Assembly: GCA_965662685.1 (NCBI GenBank)
Contig: CBFIIQ010000010.1
Coordinates: 18,145 to 82,144 of the forward strand
Direction of reading: 5' to 3'
DNA: 64,000 nt
Origin: Eutrophocola sp965662685
GTDB taxonomy: Bacteria; Pseudomonadota; Gammaproteobacteria; Pseudomonadales; Pseudohongiellaceae
The number at the start of each line of letters is the position of its first letter. The first letter of the stretch is position 1. This document shows, in pieces, positions 17,082 through 25,321 of the stretch. Under the pieces are notes generated by a model that worked only from the letters and a program-made list of their open reading frames with translations, ran no database searches and was not told the DNA's origin. Made by a program: the position numbers and the translations under genes.

Positions 17082-18377
17082 TTGGAAGAAACCTCACTTA
17101 CTGTATTGCTGGGCATACTGCTTTTCCTCATCCTCATGTCTGCCTATTTTTCCAGTTCTGAAACCGCGATGATGGCCCTGAACCGCTATCGCCTGCGTCA
17201 TCTGATCAAAAATAATCATCGTGGTGCAATCAGGGCCGGAAAATTACTGGAAAAACCCGATCGCCTGATTGGCATCATTCTGCTTGGCAATAATCTGGTT
17301 AACTTTATAGCAGCGTCTGTAGGCACAGCCATCGCTTTCAGACTCTGGGGTAACCTTGGCTTTATTCTTGCACCGGTTTTATTGACGATAATTGTGCTGA
17401 TTTTTGCCGAAGTTACGCCAAAAACCATTGCAGCTCTGTATCCGGAAAAAATCGCTTACCCCTCGTCTATTCTTTTGCTGGTATTACTGAAAATCTGTTA
17501 CCCGGCAGTATGGATGATTAATTCCGTGTCCAATGGCCTGGTCAAACTTTGCGGACTCAGTGTTGAAGAAGACACCTCACATCACCTTACCAAGGAAGAA
17601 TTGCGAACTGTACTTGATGAAAGCGGCGCTCTGATTCCAGTAAAACGTCACGGCATGCTAATGAACATTCTTGACCTGGAAAAAGCTACCGTCACTGACA
17701 TTATGGTGCCAAGAAACGAAGTGCTGGGAATAGATCTTGAAGATGACATCGAAGAAATTCTCGAGATCATTGGACAGAGTTCACATACCCTGCTACCGGT
17801 TTTTCGCAAGGACCTTAACGAGGTTATTGGCTTCATGCATTTGAGAAATATTTCCCGCATGATAGGGGTTGAAGAAATTAACAAGGCAGAATTAATGCAG
17901 CTGACTGAAGAAGCTTATTTCGTGCCGGAAACAACTCCTCTGCATACGCAGTTATTTAAATTCCAGAACAACAAACGACGCATGGCAATGGTCGTTGATG
18001 AGTACGGTGATGTGCAGGGCATCGTAACCCTGCAGGATATCCTGGAGGAAATCGTTGGCAATTTTACAACCAGCCTTTCTGAAGAAACGGACGATATTCA
18101 TCCGCAGAATGATGGCACCTACCTGATTAATGGCACCGCAACCATAAGGGAGGTTAACAAGGCTCTGGACTGGGATTTACCCATAGACGGACCCAAAACC
18201 CTTAACGGACTGTTAACAGAATTACTGGAAATAATTCCTGAAAAAAACGTTTGTGTGCGTCTGCCATATCATTGTGTGGAAATCCTTAATGTACAGGACA
18301 ATGCTATCAAGACCGTGAAGATGTGGTCGCTGGATAAAATGGAAACGCCACAAATTCAAAAAACTCTTTTTAGTTAA
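17082..18377 (+). CDS. CNNM/CBS-domain membrane protein (CorC/HlyC family, YfjD-like)
   Basis: This 431-residue protein has an N-terminal DUF21/CNNM domain with three to four membrane helices and the motif SSSETAMMALNRYRL (about residues 26-40). A CBS pair follows (ATVTDIMVPRNEVLGIDL; MVVDEYGDVQGIVTLQDILEEIVG spread over about residues 304-327) and then a C-terminal CorC/HlyC domain. The family is linked to magnesium and cobalt transport or resistance. The start is a TTG at 17082; no better ATG lies nearby. It is 67 bp downstream of ypjD, as in E. coli. Confidence 0.88.
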   Translation: MEETSLTVLLGILLFLILMSAYFSSSETAMMALNRYRLRHLIKNNHRGAIRAGKLLEKPDRLIGIILLGNNLVNFIAASVGTAIAFRLWGNLGFILAPVLLTIIVLIFAEVTPKTIAALYPEKIAYPSSILLLVLLKICYPAVWMINSVSNGLVKLCGLSVEEDTSHHLTKEELRTVLDESGALIPVKRHGMLMNILDLEKATVTDIMVPRNEVLGIDLEDDIEEILEIIGQSSHTLLPVFRKDLNEVIGFMHLRNISRMIGVEEINKAELMQLTEEAYFVPETTPLHTQLFKFQNNKRRMAMVVDEYGDVQGIVTLQDILEEIVGNFTTSLSEETDDIHPQNDGTYLINGTATIREVNKALDWDLPIDGPKTLNGLLTELLEIIPEKNVCVRLPYHCVEILNVQDNAIKTVKMWSLDKMETPQIQKTLFS

Positions 18378-18401
18378 CAGCAACAATTCGACCATTTTAA
18401 A

Positions 18402-18977
18402 ATGAAATATTGTCATACCTGCAGCAATCAACTAAGCATCCAAACGCCAGCCAATGATGACCGCGAACGGTTCGTGTGCGAGTCCTGTGGTGAAATACAC
18501 TATCAAAATCCGAACATCATCGTGTGCTCACTACCATGCTACGAAGACCAGGTGTTATTGTGCAAACGCTCAATAGAGCCACGCTATGGACTCTGGACTT
18601 TGCCCGGGGGTTTTATGGAAAACAATGAAACGACCCATGAGGGAGCGTCTCGAGAAACCCGTGAAGAGGCCTGCGCCCGCATCAGAATTCATGGTTTGTA
18701 TACATATTACTCCCTGCCTTATATCAATCAGGTGCACATGTTCTTTCGAGCCACACTGCTTGATCTGGATTTTTCAGCCGGCGCCGAAAGTCTGGAAGTT
18801 GAACTGTTTAAGGAAAAGGATATCCCATGGGATGAAATTGCTTTTCCCGCAGTAAGCAATACACTGAAGCACTATTACAACGATCTGTCCCAGAATATTT
18901 TCCCTGTGCATTCTGCAGATATAATTCTTACTAAAGACAAGCAGCGCCTCATAGTCCCCCACGATAGCACTGCATAA
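18402..18977 (+). CDS. Nudix hydrolase with N-terminal zinc ribbon
   Basis: Residues 1-35 carry two zinc-binding pairs (CHTC and CESC), as in the Nudix_N_2 zinc ribbon. The Nudix domain follows, with the box GGFMENNETTHEGASRETREEA (two-part view: GGFMENNE and SRETREEA, matching GX5EX7REUXEE). The likely substrate class is nucleotide diphosphates linked to another moiety, such as NADH or ADP-ribose, but it cannot be fixed from sequence. It starts 24 bp after the CNNM gene and may share its transcript. Confidence 0.85.
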   Translation: MKYCHTCSNQLSIQTPANDDRERFVCESCGEIHYQNPNIIVCSLPCYEDQVLLCKRSIEPRYGLWTLPGGFMENNETTHEGASRETREEACARIRIHGLYTYYSLPYINQVHMFFRATLLDLDFSAGAESLEVELFKEKDIPWDEIAFPAVSNTLKHYYNDLSQNIFPVHSADIILTKDKQRLIVPHDSTA

Positions 18978-19038
18978 ACAGCCCCTTACAAAGCGCTGAC
19001 ATAAAGAGCTTTTAAAAATTCCCGACAGGATTTATCCA

Positions 19039-19869
19039 ATGACTGAACTTGCAAAGTCCAACACAGCAATAGAGATCACACAAGTCAGGGAGAGCGGGCG
19101 GCATGAAACGCAGGATATCGTCGCCATGGAAGAGCCTCTCGAAATTCGCCTGGGTTATACCGACCCACTAAAAGGACGAGTCCACAGAAGTATTTCCATC
19201 ACCATGCGCACCCCCGGCGATGACGTCAATCTGGCGTCTGGATTCCTCTTCAGTGAGAGCATCATTAACAGTATCGAAGAAGTATCAACAATTGATGACA
19301 GAGCAGACAATGTCATCCGTATTGAGCTGCAAGAAGACAGGGTTTTTGACCTGAGCCGTATTGAACGACACTTCTATACCACTTCAAGTTGCGGGGTTTG
19401 TGGCAAGGCATCTCTGGAAGCCCTGAGCACAAGCGGTTATGACGCACTGCTGGACAACTCTTTTTCCATCAGCCATGAAAACCTGTGCGGCATAGGTGCT
19501 CGACTGAAAGAAAAACAAAGCCTGTTTCAGAAAACCGGCGGCTGCCATGCAACCGCAACCTTTGATGTGCATGGCAACATTATTGCTATCACTGAAGATG
19601 TTGGGCGTCACAATGCCATGGACAAATTAATCGGAGGCATGTTGCGGGCAAGACTACTCCCCATGCAGGACATGGGTATCATTGTCAGTGGACGAGCCAG
19701 CTTTGAACTGATGCAGAAAGCACTGGTAGCAGGTTGCCCGATGCTCGCCGCCGTTGGCGCCCCCTCCTCCCTCGCCATTGAGCTGGCCCAGGAATTCAAT
19801 ATCACCCTTATCGGGTTTTTACGAAATAGTGGGTACAACATTTATCATAACCCGACTGCTATTGTTTAA
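19039..19869 (+). CDS. fdhD: Formate dehydrogenase accessory sulfurtransferase FdhD
   Basis: FdhD transfers sulfur from IscS to the molybdenum cofactor of formate dehydrogenases, which is needed for their activity. The 276-residue protein contains the key CxxC in TTSSCGVCGKASLEAL and the family motifs FKKTGGCHAT-like FQKTGGCHATATF and ITEDVGRHNAMDKLIGG. In many proteobacteria the orthologue (FdsC) is located directly after fdsA. Here it lies upstream of fdsGBA, separated by three other genes. That position still argues for a role in Fds maturation. Confidence 0.95.
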   Translation: MTELAKSNTAIEITQVRESGRHETQDIVAMEEPLEIRLGYTDPLKGRVHRSISITMRTPGDDVNLASGFLFSESIINSIEEVSTIDDRADNVIRIELQEDRVFDLSRIERHFYTTSSCGVCGKASLEALSTSGYDALLDNSFSISHENLCGIGARLKEKQSLFQKTGGCHATATFDVHGNIIAITEDVGRHNAMDKLIGGMLRARLLPMQDMGIIVSGRASFELMQKALVAGCPMLAAVGAPSSLAIELAQEFNITLIGFLRNSGYNIYHNPTAIV

Positions 19870-20006
19870 TCCTTGAATAAGTCCAGCCAGATTCGTTCCA
19901 GAAATAAAGCATTTTCTTGCAAGCCTGCCTTTTTAAAAAAATAACTGCGCAGCTGTAAATAATTTTACAAGGCACGGCAGGTTGTTTTTGTATTCATTTA
20001 TCGGTA

Positions 20007-20012
20007 TACAAT
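20007..20012 (+). promoter_or_regulatory. Possible -10 element for the NTF2-like gene
   Basis: TACAAT lies 63 bp upstream of the ATG at 20075. T-rich hexamers around 19983-19990 could serve as a weak -35. The assignment is tentative. Confidence 0.35.
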
Positions 20013-20074
20013 AGTTGTGAATGCTGAATTTTCAGTTTTATTTTACGGGTTATAAAAAAAAGAGGATAAATAAT

Positions 20075-20569
20075 ATGAAGACCCTTAGTACCTTACTCAG
20101 TTTATTGACGCTGCTGGCAAGCTTCTCGATTTTTGCCCAGGATCCGGTCATTGGGGTGGATGACCCCGAATCATTATTTGTTGATGATGACCCTGCACTT
20201 CACCGCAACAAACAGGCAGCACTGCATATCATGCGCGAACTTCTGCAATGCAACCAATGGGACCGTGCCGGGGAATGGCTGACAGATGCCTACATCCAGC
20301 ATAACCCCAATGCCGCCTCCGGACTGGCTGGCGTGATTTATTTCTTCACCGAGGTAATGAATCGTCCGGCGATTGAAGACTGCGGACCACTTACCACCGA
20401 GGTAGTATCTGTTACTGCAGAAGATGATTACGTAACGGTGATGATGCCACGCACTTATCCTCACCCTCACAAAGAAGGCGAAATGTATTACACCACCTGG
20501 TTTGATACCTGGCGTTTTGTTGATGGCAAGGCAGACGAGCACTGGGATCCTGCCCTTATCAACCCCTGA
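20075..20569 (+). CDS. Secreted NTF2/SnoaL-like protein of unknown function
   Basis: The 164-residue product has a signal peptide (about residues 1-21, ending FAQ) and then a SnoaL-like fold pattern: HRNKQAALHIMRELL, WLTDAYIQHNPNA, and a C-terminal TTWFDTWRFVDGKADEHWDP. Such proteins include ketosteroid-isomerase-like enzymes and many of unknown role; no substrate can be given. The ATG at 20075 is chosen over an upstream ATG at 20021 because AGAGGA precedes it and the signal peptide then begins correctly (MKTLSTLL). A terminator follows at once. Confidence 0.75.
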   Translation: MKTLSTLLSLLTLLASFSIFAQDPVIGVDDPESLFVDDDPALHRNKQAALHIMRELLQCNQWDRAGEWLTDAYIQHNPNAASGLAGVIYFFTEVMNRPAIEDCGPLTTEVVSVTAEDDYVTVMMPRTYPHPHKEGEMYYTTWFDTWRFVDGKADEHWDPALINP

Positions 20570-20586
20570 TCAATTCAGTATCGTTA

Positions 20587-20619
20587 GAAAAAAAGCCGGC
20601 CAATTGCCGGCTTTTTTTG
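20587..20619 (+). terminator. Rho-independent terminator after the NTF2-like gene
   Basis: AAAAAAAGCCGGC-CAATT-GCCGGCTTTTTTT type hairpin: stem GCCGGC (plus A/T pairs) with a CAATT loop and flanking A and T runs, so it is possibly bidirectional. It separates this gene from the haem/propeller gene. Confidence 0.85.
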
Positions 20620-20686
20620 TTGTGCTGTTTTGACTAAGATGGTTGGGATAATAAAAATACTGAAACCGCTTTAAGGAAATTAATCC

Positions 20687-20728
20687 ATGCCAGCCTCCAA
20701 GCAATCACCGTATCTCTCCCGAGCGTGA
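20687..20728 (+). CDS. Possible 13-codon upstream reading frame coupled to the haem/propeller gene
   Basis: An ATG at 20687 is preceded by AAGGA at a good distance, while the long gene downstream has no clear site of its own. The frame encodes MPASKQSPYLSRA and its TGA (20726-20728) overlaps the GTG start at 20725 as GTGA. This looks like a leader frame driving translational coupling. The alternative, that a frameshift separates a longer N terminus, cannot be excluded from sequence alone. Confidence 0.35.
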   Translation: MPASKQSPYLSRA

Positions 20729-22545
20729 AAAAGAAAATGCAGATACCATCTCACGTTGGCCCTGGTCTGGCTTTTGTAGCAGGACTTTTCTTTACCCAGC
20801 TTTCACATGCAGGCTCTATTGCTGGTAAGGTACTGGACCCAAATGGCAATGCCTTATCAGGCATACAGATCATCTACACACGTGAGTCTGGCGCGAAAGG
20901 AGCAAGCGTTGTTACCGTATTCAGTTCTGCTGATGGTGGCTACAGTTTTCCAGAAGCGTTTCCTGAACGGATAAATAACCGGTCCAATATCATTGCCCGG
21001 GGACTGGGTTATCAGCAAATCGACAGGATGGTTAATACTGATCGTCGTTCAGCTCACCTCACTTTTGTCATGCAGCCTGTCACTAACCAGGCCGACGTTG
21101 CACCAGCTTCTGCCTGGCTTGGGCGTATTGAAGACAGACAGGAGAAAGCTGACTTTGTGATGAACTGCATCGACTGTCATCAGGTGCCGGCTTCTGAAGT
21201 CAGGCAATATGCTCGCGCTATAGATGATATGCATGCTGCAGAGCCCGAACTGGCGCGCAGGCAAAGCTGGGATGCCATCGTCAAGTACATGAACTTTCTG
21301 TCCGCCTGGGAATTCAGTCGTGGTGGCCGCCCTGAAGGCGCGGAAATAGATACAGACGCAGTCTATGCAGTTGAAAATTCGAATGAGGTTATCGACGTAC
21401 TCACAACATATTTTAACGATCGCATGGACTATATAGAGGGCTATAAGCCCGGAGCTCCCGCAATCACCACTAAGGACACCGCAATATGGGAATATGAAGT
21501 CCCCGAACCCAACGCCATTCGCGAAGCCGTCATGCTTGGGGATCCAGCCATGCTACTCGCGGCCGATGTAAATGCTAACCGAATTATCGGCATTGATGTC
21601 AGTACCGGAAGACAGCAAGACTTCGAGGTTCCCACTGAATATCTGATCGCACCACATTCCCTGCACCGCAGCTCGAATGGAGAATTATGGGTTACCCCAC
21701 TTTTCAATGACACCGTCGCGAAACTGAATCCGCAGTCCGGAGAATGGCAAACCTGGCGCCTCAAAACCAGCACTGGCGGTGGTGTTGGCATTCATGACCT
21801 CAGTTTCAGTGCGGAACATGAGTTACTCAGCGATGCATATGGACGAATCTGGTTTTCGGATATCGGTAACAGGGCTGTAGGCTTTTTTGATCCTGAAAGC
21901 GGTGAAACCCGAATCTGGAATACCCCGGTTGCAGAAAGCCGGGCCAATGACAGCGCTCTCTACGGCACGGCGTCAGTATACGGCCTGGTTATGACCAGTG
22001 ATCGCAAGGAAGTCTGGTACTCACAGCTCGGTAACGGCGTTTTTGGTGGCTTCAATATTGAAACAGAAGAATTTATAGGCCCGTTTGTGCTGCCAGGTCC
22101 CAACACGGGTCCACGCCGCATTACTATCAGTGATGACGACATTATGTATCTGGCACTGTACGGCACTGGCCAGATTGCAGAGTTTGATATCAGAAAACGC
22201 GAAATGATCGCTATACACGATTTACCCGACACCGGGGCTGCACCCTACTCGGTAACCTGGGATAAGGTGCGCCAGGTAGTCTGGGTCGCCACCGCCAACG
22301 CTGATGTGATTTATCGCTTTGATCCGACAACCAGGACCTATGGAGTACTTCCCCTGCCCCGCGAACAAAGCTTCATGCGCATGATTGATATTGACCCGAC
22401 AACCGGCGTACTGGTGAGCTCCTATGCCAATATTGTGGAAAACGTGAATGGCCCTCGAATGGTGTTGATCATTGAGCCCGGAGATGGAGCCTATGCAGCG
22501 AGTTTTTCTACCCTCAATGCCACTGCTCCTACACCAGACGAGTGA
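20725..22545 (+). CDS. Secreted haem-binding protein with carboxypeptidase-regulatory-like domain and Vgb-like beta-propeller
   Basis: This 606-residue protein combines three parts. After a signal-like segment (about residues 12-29) comes a carboxypeptidase regulatory-like beta-sandwich (SIAGKVLDPNGNALSGIQI, to about residue 118). One c-type haem motif CIDCH follows (residues 148-152). The rest (about residues 250-600) is a propeller of the streptogramin lyase (Vgb) type, with repeated blade motifs such as GELWVTPLFNDTVAKLNP, GRIWFSDIGNRAVGFFDP and VWVATANADVIYRFDP. The start is a GTG at 20725; an ATG at 20737 is also possible. The cytochrome gene 16 bp downstream suggests electron transfer from an unknown oxidation. 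A lyase role is unlikely to be the main one, given the haem. Confidence 0.72.
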   Translation: MKKKMQIPSHVGPGLAFVAGLFFTQLSHAGSIAGKVLDPNGNALSGIQIIYTRESGAKGASVVTVFSSADGGYSFPEAFPERINNRSNIIARGLGYQQIDRMVNTDRRSAHLTFVMQPVTNQADVAPASAWLGRIEDRQEKADFVMNCIDCHQVPASEVRQYARAIDDMHAAEPELARRQSWDAIVKYMNFLSAWEFSRGGRPEGAEIDTDAVYAVENSNEVIDVLTTYFNDRMDYIEGYKPGAPAITTKDTAIWEYEVPEPNAIREAVMLGDPAMLLAADVNANRIIGIDVSTGRQQDFEVPTEYLIAPHSLHRSSNGELWVTPLFNDTVAKLNPQSGEWQTWRLKTSTGGGVGIHDLSFSAEHELLSDAYGRIWFSDIGNRAVGFFDPESGETRIWNTPVAESRANDSALYGTASVYGLVMTSDRKEVWYSQLGNGVFGGFNIETEEFIGPFVLPGPNTGPRRITISDDDIMYLALYGTGQIAEFDIRKREMIAIHDLPDTGAAPYSVTWDKVRQVVWVATANADVIYRFDPTTRTYGVLPLPREQSFMRMIDIDPTTGVLVSSYANIVENVNGPRMVLIIEPGDGAYAASFSTLNATAPTPDE

Positions 22546-22561
22546 GCGGGAAGTGAAATCT

Positions 22562-22900
22562 ATGCTTAAAGTGCTTTCTAGATATAAATCATATACTACT
22601 GTTTTATTTGGGTTTATTATCTCTTTTTATGGTCATGCTCAGGAGCAGACTGAAACCCTTATGCGCGACAAAATGTGCTATGCCTGTCATCAACTGGACA
22701 GTGCATCCATCGGACCATCCTGGCAGGCAATTGCTGTCAGGCATGCCGAACGCAGGGACCAGGTGACCCGGGTACTGGCCGGAAAAATAATTCGCGGTGG
22801 CGGTGGTAATTGGGGGCTGGTACCAATGGTGCCCAATCAGCGTGTCAGCGAAGAGCAAGCCCTGCGTATGATGCAGTGGATTCTTGAGCAAGCCCCCTGA
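22562..22900 (+). CDS. Small periplasmic cytochrome c (c-551/c-552-like)
   Basis: The 112-residue product has a signal peptide (about residues 1-26) and one haem motif CYACH (residues 39-43). The C-terminal part GLVPMVPNQRVSEEQALRMMQWIL has the typical axial Met in a Pro-rich loop, followed by the C-terminal helix. I start at the ATG at 22562, preceded by GGAAGTGA; longer in-frame versions overlap the upstream gene and lack a signal peptide. It lies 16 bp after the haem/propeller gene and is probably its electron acceptor. Confidence 0.85.
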   Translation: MLKVLSRYKSYTTVLFGFIISFYGHAQEQTETLMRDKMCYACHQLDSASIGPSWQAIAVRHAERRDQVTRVLAGKIIRGGGGNWGLVPMVPNQRVSEEQALRMMQWILEQAP

Positions 22901-22967
22901 ATTACCCAAAGTCCCGGGTTTCAAGTCCGAAGAGAGAGCAACGCTGATCATGGGCGTTGCCTGCCTG

Positions 22968-23008
22968 CAACTTGTAGCTTGTAACTTGCAACTTGCAACT
23001 TGTAACTC
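22968..23008. repeat. Tandem heptamer array (YARCTTG, 5-6 copies)
   Basis: Copies read CAACTTG, TAGCTTG, TAACTTG, CAACTTG, CAACTTG, then a degraded TAACTCC. The 7-bp period matches three other arrays of different sequence at 38842, 39010 and 39081. Confidence 0.85.
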
Positions 23009-23079
23009 CAAGTTTTGTTAATACAAAGCTGCTTTAAAAGCCCCATATTTATCAAGGGATTATCCCTCTTGTTTTTGAA

Positions 23080-23100
23080 AATTTTCGATAATCGAAAATT
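23080..23100. promoter_or_regulatory. Perfect 21-bp palindrome, candidate operator for fdsGBA
   Basis: AATTTTCGAT and ATCGAAAATT flank a single central A at 23090. The repeat touches the predicted -35 box and its centre would be near -44 relative to the expected start. That is where LysR-type or class II activators commonly bind. LysR-type regulators (FdsR) control fds operons in some betaproteobacteria, but no regulator gene is in this window, so the binding protein is unknown. Confidence 0.6.
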
Positions 23101-23127
23101 GCTGGTCTCAAGCTCTCATGGTAGAAT
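23099..23127 (+). promoter_or_regulatory. Candidate promoter of fdsGBA
   Basis: TTGCTG (23099-23104), a 17-bp spacer and TAGAAT (23122-23127), the latter preceded by TG as an extended -10 and followed by a GC-rich discriminator. The -35 is poor, which is consistent with dependence on an activator. Confidence 0.5.
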
Positions 23128-23258
23128 TCGCGCTCCGAACCAGACCGCTAACCCGATTTATCAGCCTGAAAATTCTGGATTTTACATTTAGCTTTATTCA
23201 GCCCTTTATCAGCAAGCCAGGTTTTCAATTCGACTCTCAATAGCAGGACTTTTAAAGC

Positions 23259-23771
23259 ATGCAGCAGTTATCAGAACCTATCAAATATCAGGAATGGAAC
23301 CTGGATGCGGCCAAAATGGCCGTTCAGGAATTCAGGGGACGCACCGGCGGCGTAATGCTCGCACTTCATCGAATCCAACAGTTATTCGGTTATGTTGATC
23401 CAGGCGCGATGGCAATGCTGGGTAAAGTATTCAATCTTAGCCGCGCCGAAATACACGGGGTGACGAGCTTCTATCACGATTACAAAACCAGCAAGCCGGG
23501 AAAATACACGATAAAGGTTTGTCAGGCTGAAGCCTGTCAGGCCATGGGTGCAGTCAAGCTGACTGAAGATATAAAATCTTTTCTTGGCGTGGATTTCCAT
23601 GAAACCACCCCTTCTGGCGACTTCACTCTGGAGCCGGTTTATTGTCTGGGCAATTGTGCATGCTCTCCCAATATCATGATAGACCAGGAGACTTATGGTC
23701 GCGTCAGCATTGATGGCTTCAAGGCGCTCACTGAAACACTAAGTGCGTCAACAAGTGAGGAGTCTGCGTAA
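23259..23771 (+). CDS. fdsG: NAD-dependent formate dehydrogenase gamma subunit (NuoE-like, 2Fe-2S)
   Basis: FdsG is the small iron-sulfur subunit of the soluble molybdenum formate dehydrogenase that passes electrons from formate to NAD+. The 170-residue protein has the NuoE/thioredoxin-like fold with the 2Fe-2S cysteines in KVCQAEACQAMG and YCLGNCACSPN. The N-terminal helical region with GRTGGVMLALHRIQQLFGYV is typical of this family. Its stop overlaps the fdsB start (TAATG), so the genes are coupled. Confidence 0.94.
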   Translation: MQQLSEPIKYQEWNLDAAKMAVQEFRGRTGGVMLALHRIQQLFGYVDPGAMAMLGKVFNLSRAEIHGVTSFYHDYKTSKPGKYTIKVCQAEACQAMGAVKLTEDIKSFLGVDFHETTPSGDFTLEPVYCLGNCACSPNIMIDQETYGRVSIDGFKALTETLSASTSEESA

Positions 23772-25321
23772 TGAGTATTAAAATTTATATTCCTCGAGAA
23801 ACCACTTCCGCTTCACTGGGCGCAGAGCTACTGGCCAAGGCTATAGATACAGAAGCACGTTATCGCAACCTCGAAATAGAGCTTGTCCGCAACGGTTCCC
23901 GCGGCGCCTGCTTCCTGGAACCCTTGCTGGAAGTTGAAACAGATAAAGGCCGGGTAGGCTATGGCCCGGTCACTCTGGAAGATGTTGCGGATTTATTTGA
24001 TGCTGATTTTTTAAACGGCGGTGACCACAGCAAAGCACTGGGCGATGTCAATAAGCTACCCTGGTTTAAAAACCAGGAACGCCTGACTTTCGCTCGCTGC
24101 GGCATTATCGAAGCCACATCAGTACCAGCTTATGAAAGCCTGGGCGGATTTGTCGGATTAAAGAATGCCCTGGCTAAAGATGCCGATGGCATTATTGCAG
24201 AGATGACTGATTCAGGCTTACGCGGACGTGGTGGTGCTGCCTTCCCTACTGCCATCAAGTGGCGCACTGTCGCTGATTGCGTCGCTGACCAGAAATACAT
24301 TGTCTGTAATGCAGACGAAGGTGACAGTGGTACTTTTTCAGATCGTATGATTATGGAAGGTGATCCCTTAAGTTTGATAGAAGGCATGACCATTGCCGGG
24401 CTCGCCGTTGGTGCAGACACCGGTTATATCTACCTGCGTTCTGAATACCCGCTTACACAAAAAATTCTCGATGAAGCGATTGCAAATGCTACCGCAGCAG
24501 GATTTCTCGGTGACAATATTCAAGGCTCGGGCAAGAACTTCCATCTTGAAGTTTTCATGGGAGCAGGTGCCTATATCTGCGGTGAAGAGACCTCGCTACT
24601 GGAAAGTCTGGAGGGAAAACGCGGACAGATTCGCTTCAAACCGCCCCTGCCAGCCATTGAAGGCCTGTTTGGCAAACCTACCGTGGTTAACAATGTCATC
24701 TCCCTGGCTTCTGTGCCGGTAATACTGGAAAAAGGTGGTAAACATTATGCCGACTATGGCCAGGGCCGCTCTCTGGGCACCATGCCATTTCAGTTGGGAG
24801 GAAATATCAAGCAAGGCGGTCTCATAGAGAAAGCTTTTGGCCTAACCTTGCGCAATTTAATTGAAGATTTTGGTGCCGGCACTCACAGCGGACGCCCTCT
24901 ACGAGCGGTTCAGGTCGGTGGCCCACTGGGGGCCTATTTCCCTGAAGCCCTGTTGGATACCCAACTGGACTATGAAGAGTTTGCCAAAGCTGGCGGCATG
25001 CTGGGGCATGGCGGTATCGTGGTATTCGATGACACAGTAGACATGGCTAAACAAGCGCGCTTTTCCATGGAATTCTGTGCTGTTGAGTCCTGTGGCAAAT
25101 GTACCCCCTGCCGCATTGGTTCTGTCAGGGGAATGGAAGTTATTGACAAAATTGTTGAAGCCGCAAACGAAGCAGAGCGCGATACACAGCATATTATCCT
25201 CAAGGATTTATGCGATACCATGGAATCTGCTTCACTTTGTGCCATGGGTGGCCTCACACCTATTCCTGTGATGAGCGCCGTTAAACATTTTTCTGCAGAT
25301 TTTAATAAAGGTGAGCACTGA
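23771..25321 (+). CDS. fdsB: NAD-dependent formate dehydrogenase beta subunit (NuoF-like, FMN and NADH site)
   Basis: FdsB reduces NAD+ with electrons from the iron-sulfur chain. The 516-residue protein has an N-terminal thioredoxin-like segment, the FMN/NADH site GLRGRGGAAFPTAIKW, NADEGDSGTFSDRMIM and GAGAYICGEETSLLESLEG. A C-terminal 4Fe-4S motif ESCGKCTPCRIG and a distal cysteine (SLCAMGG) follow. Length is normal for FdsB. It overlaps fdsA by one base (TGATG). Confidence 0.95.
   Translation: MSIKIYIPRETTSASLGAELLAKAIDTEARYRNLEIELVRNGSRGACFLEPLLEVETDKGRVGYGPVTLEDVADLFDADFLNGGDHSKALGDVNKLPWFKNQERLTFARCGIIEATSVPAYESLGGFVGLKNALAKDADGIIAEMTDSGLRGRGGAAFPTAIKWRTVADCVADQKYIVCNADEGDSGTFSDRMIMEGDPLSLIEGMTIAGLAVGADTGYIYLRSEYPLTQKILDEAIANATAAGFLGDNIQGSGKNFHLEVFMGAGAYICGEETSLLESLEGKRGQIRFKPPLPAIEGLFGKPTVVNNVISLASVPVILEKGGKHYADYGQGRSLGTMPFQLGGNIKQGGLIEKAFGLTLRNLIEDFGAGTHSGRPLRAVQVGGPLGAYFPEALLDTQLDYEEFAKAGGMLGHGGIVVFDDTVDMAKQARFSMEFCAVESCGKCTPCRIGSVRGMEVIDKIVEAANEAERDTQHIILKDLCDTMESASLCAMGGLTPIPVMSAVKHFSADFNKGEH

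Larger units (their letters stand above)
22901..23258. other. Intergenic region upstream of fdsG: heptamer repeats, palindrome and promoter
   Basis: These 358 bp contain no recognisable gene. From left to right they hold a heptamer array (22968-23008), a perfect 21-bp inverted repeat (23080-23100) and a promoter candidate (23099-23127). The remaining 130 bp before fdsG would be the mRNA leader. Confidence 0.6.

Noticed and set aside
22604..23011. A minus-strand frame spanning the heptamer array and the small cytochrome gene
   Set aside because: Its start is made of the repeat itself and it is antisense to a clear cytochrome c.
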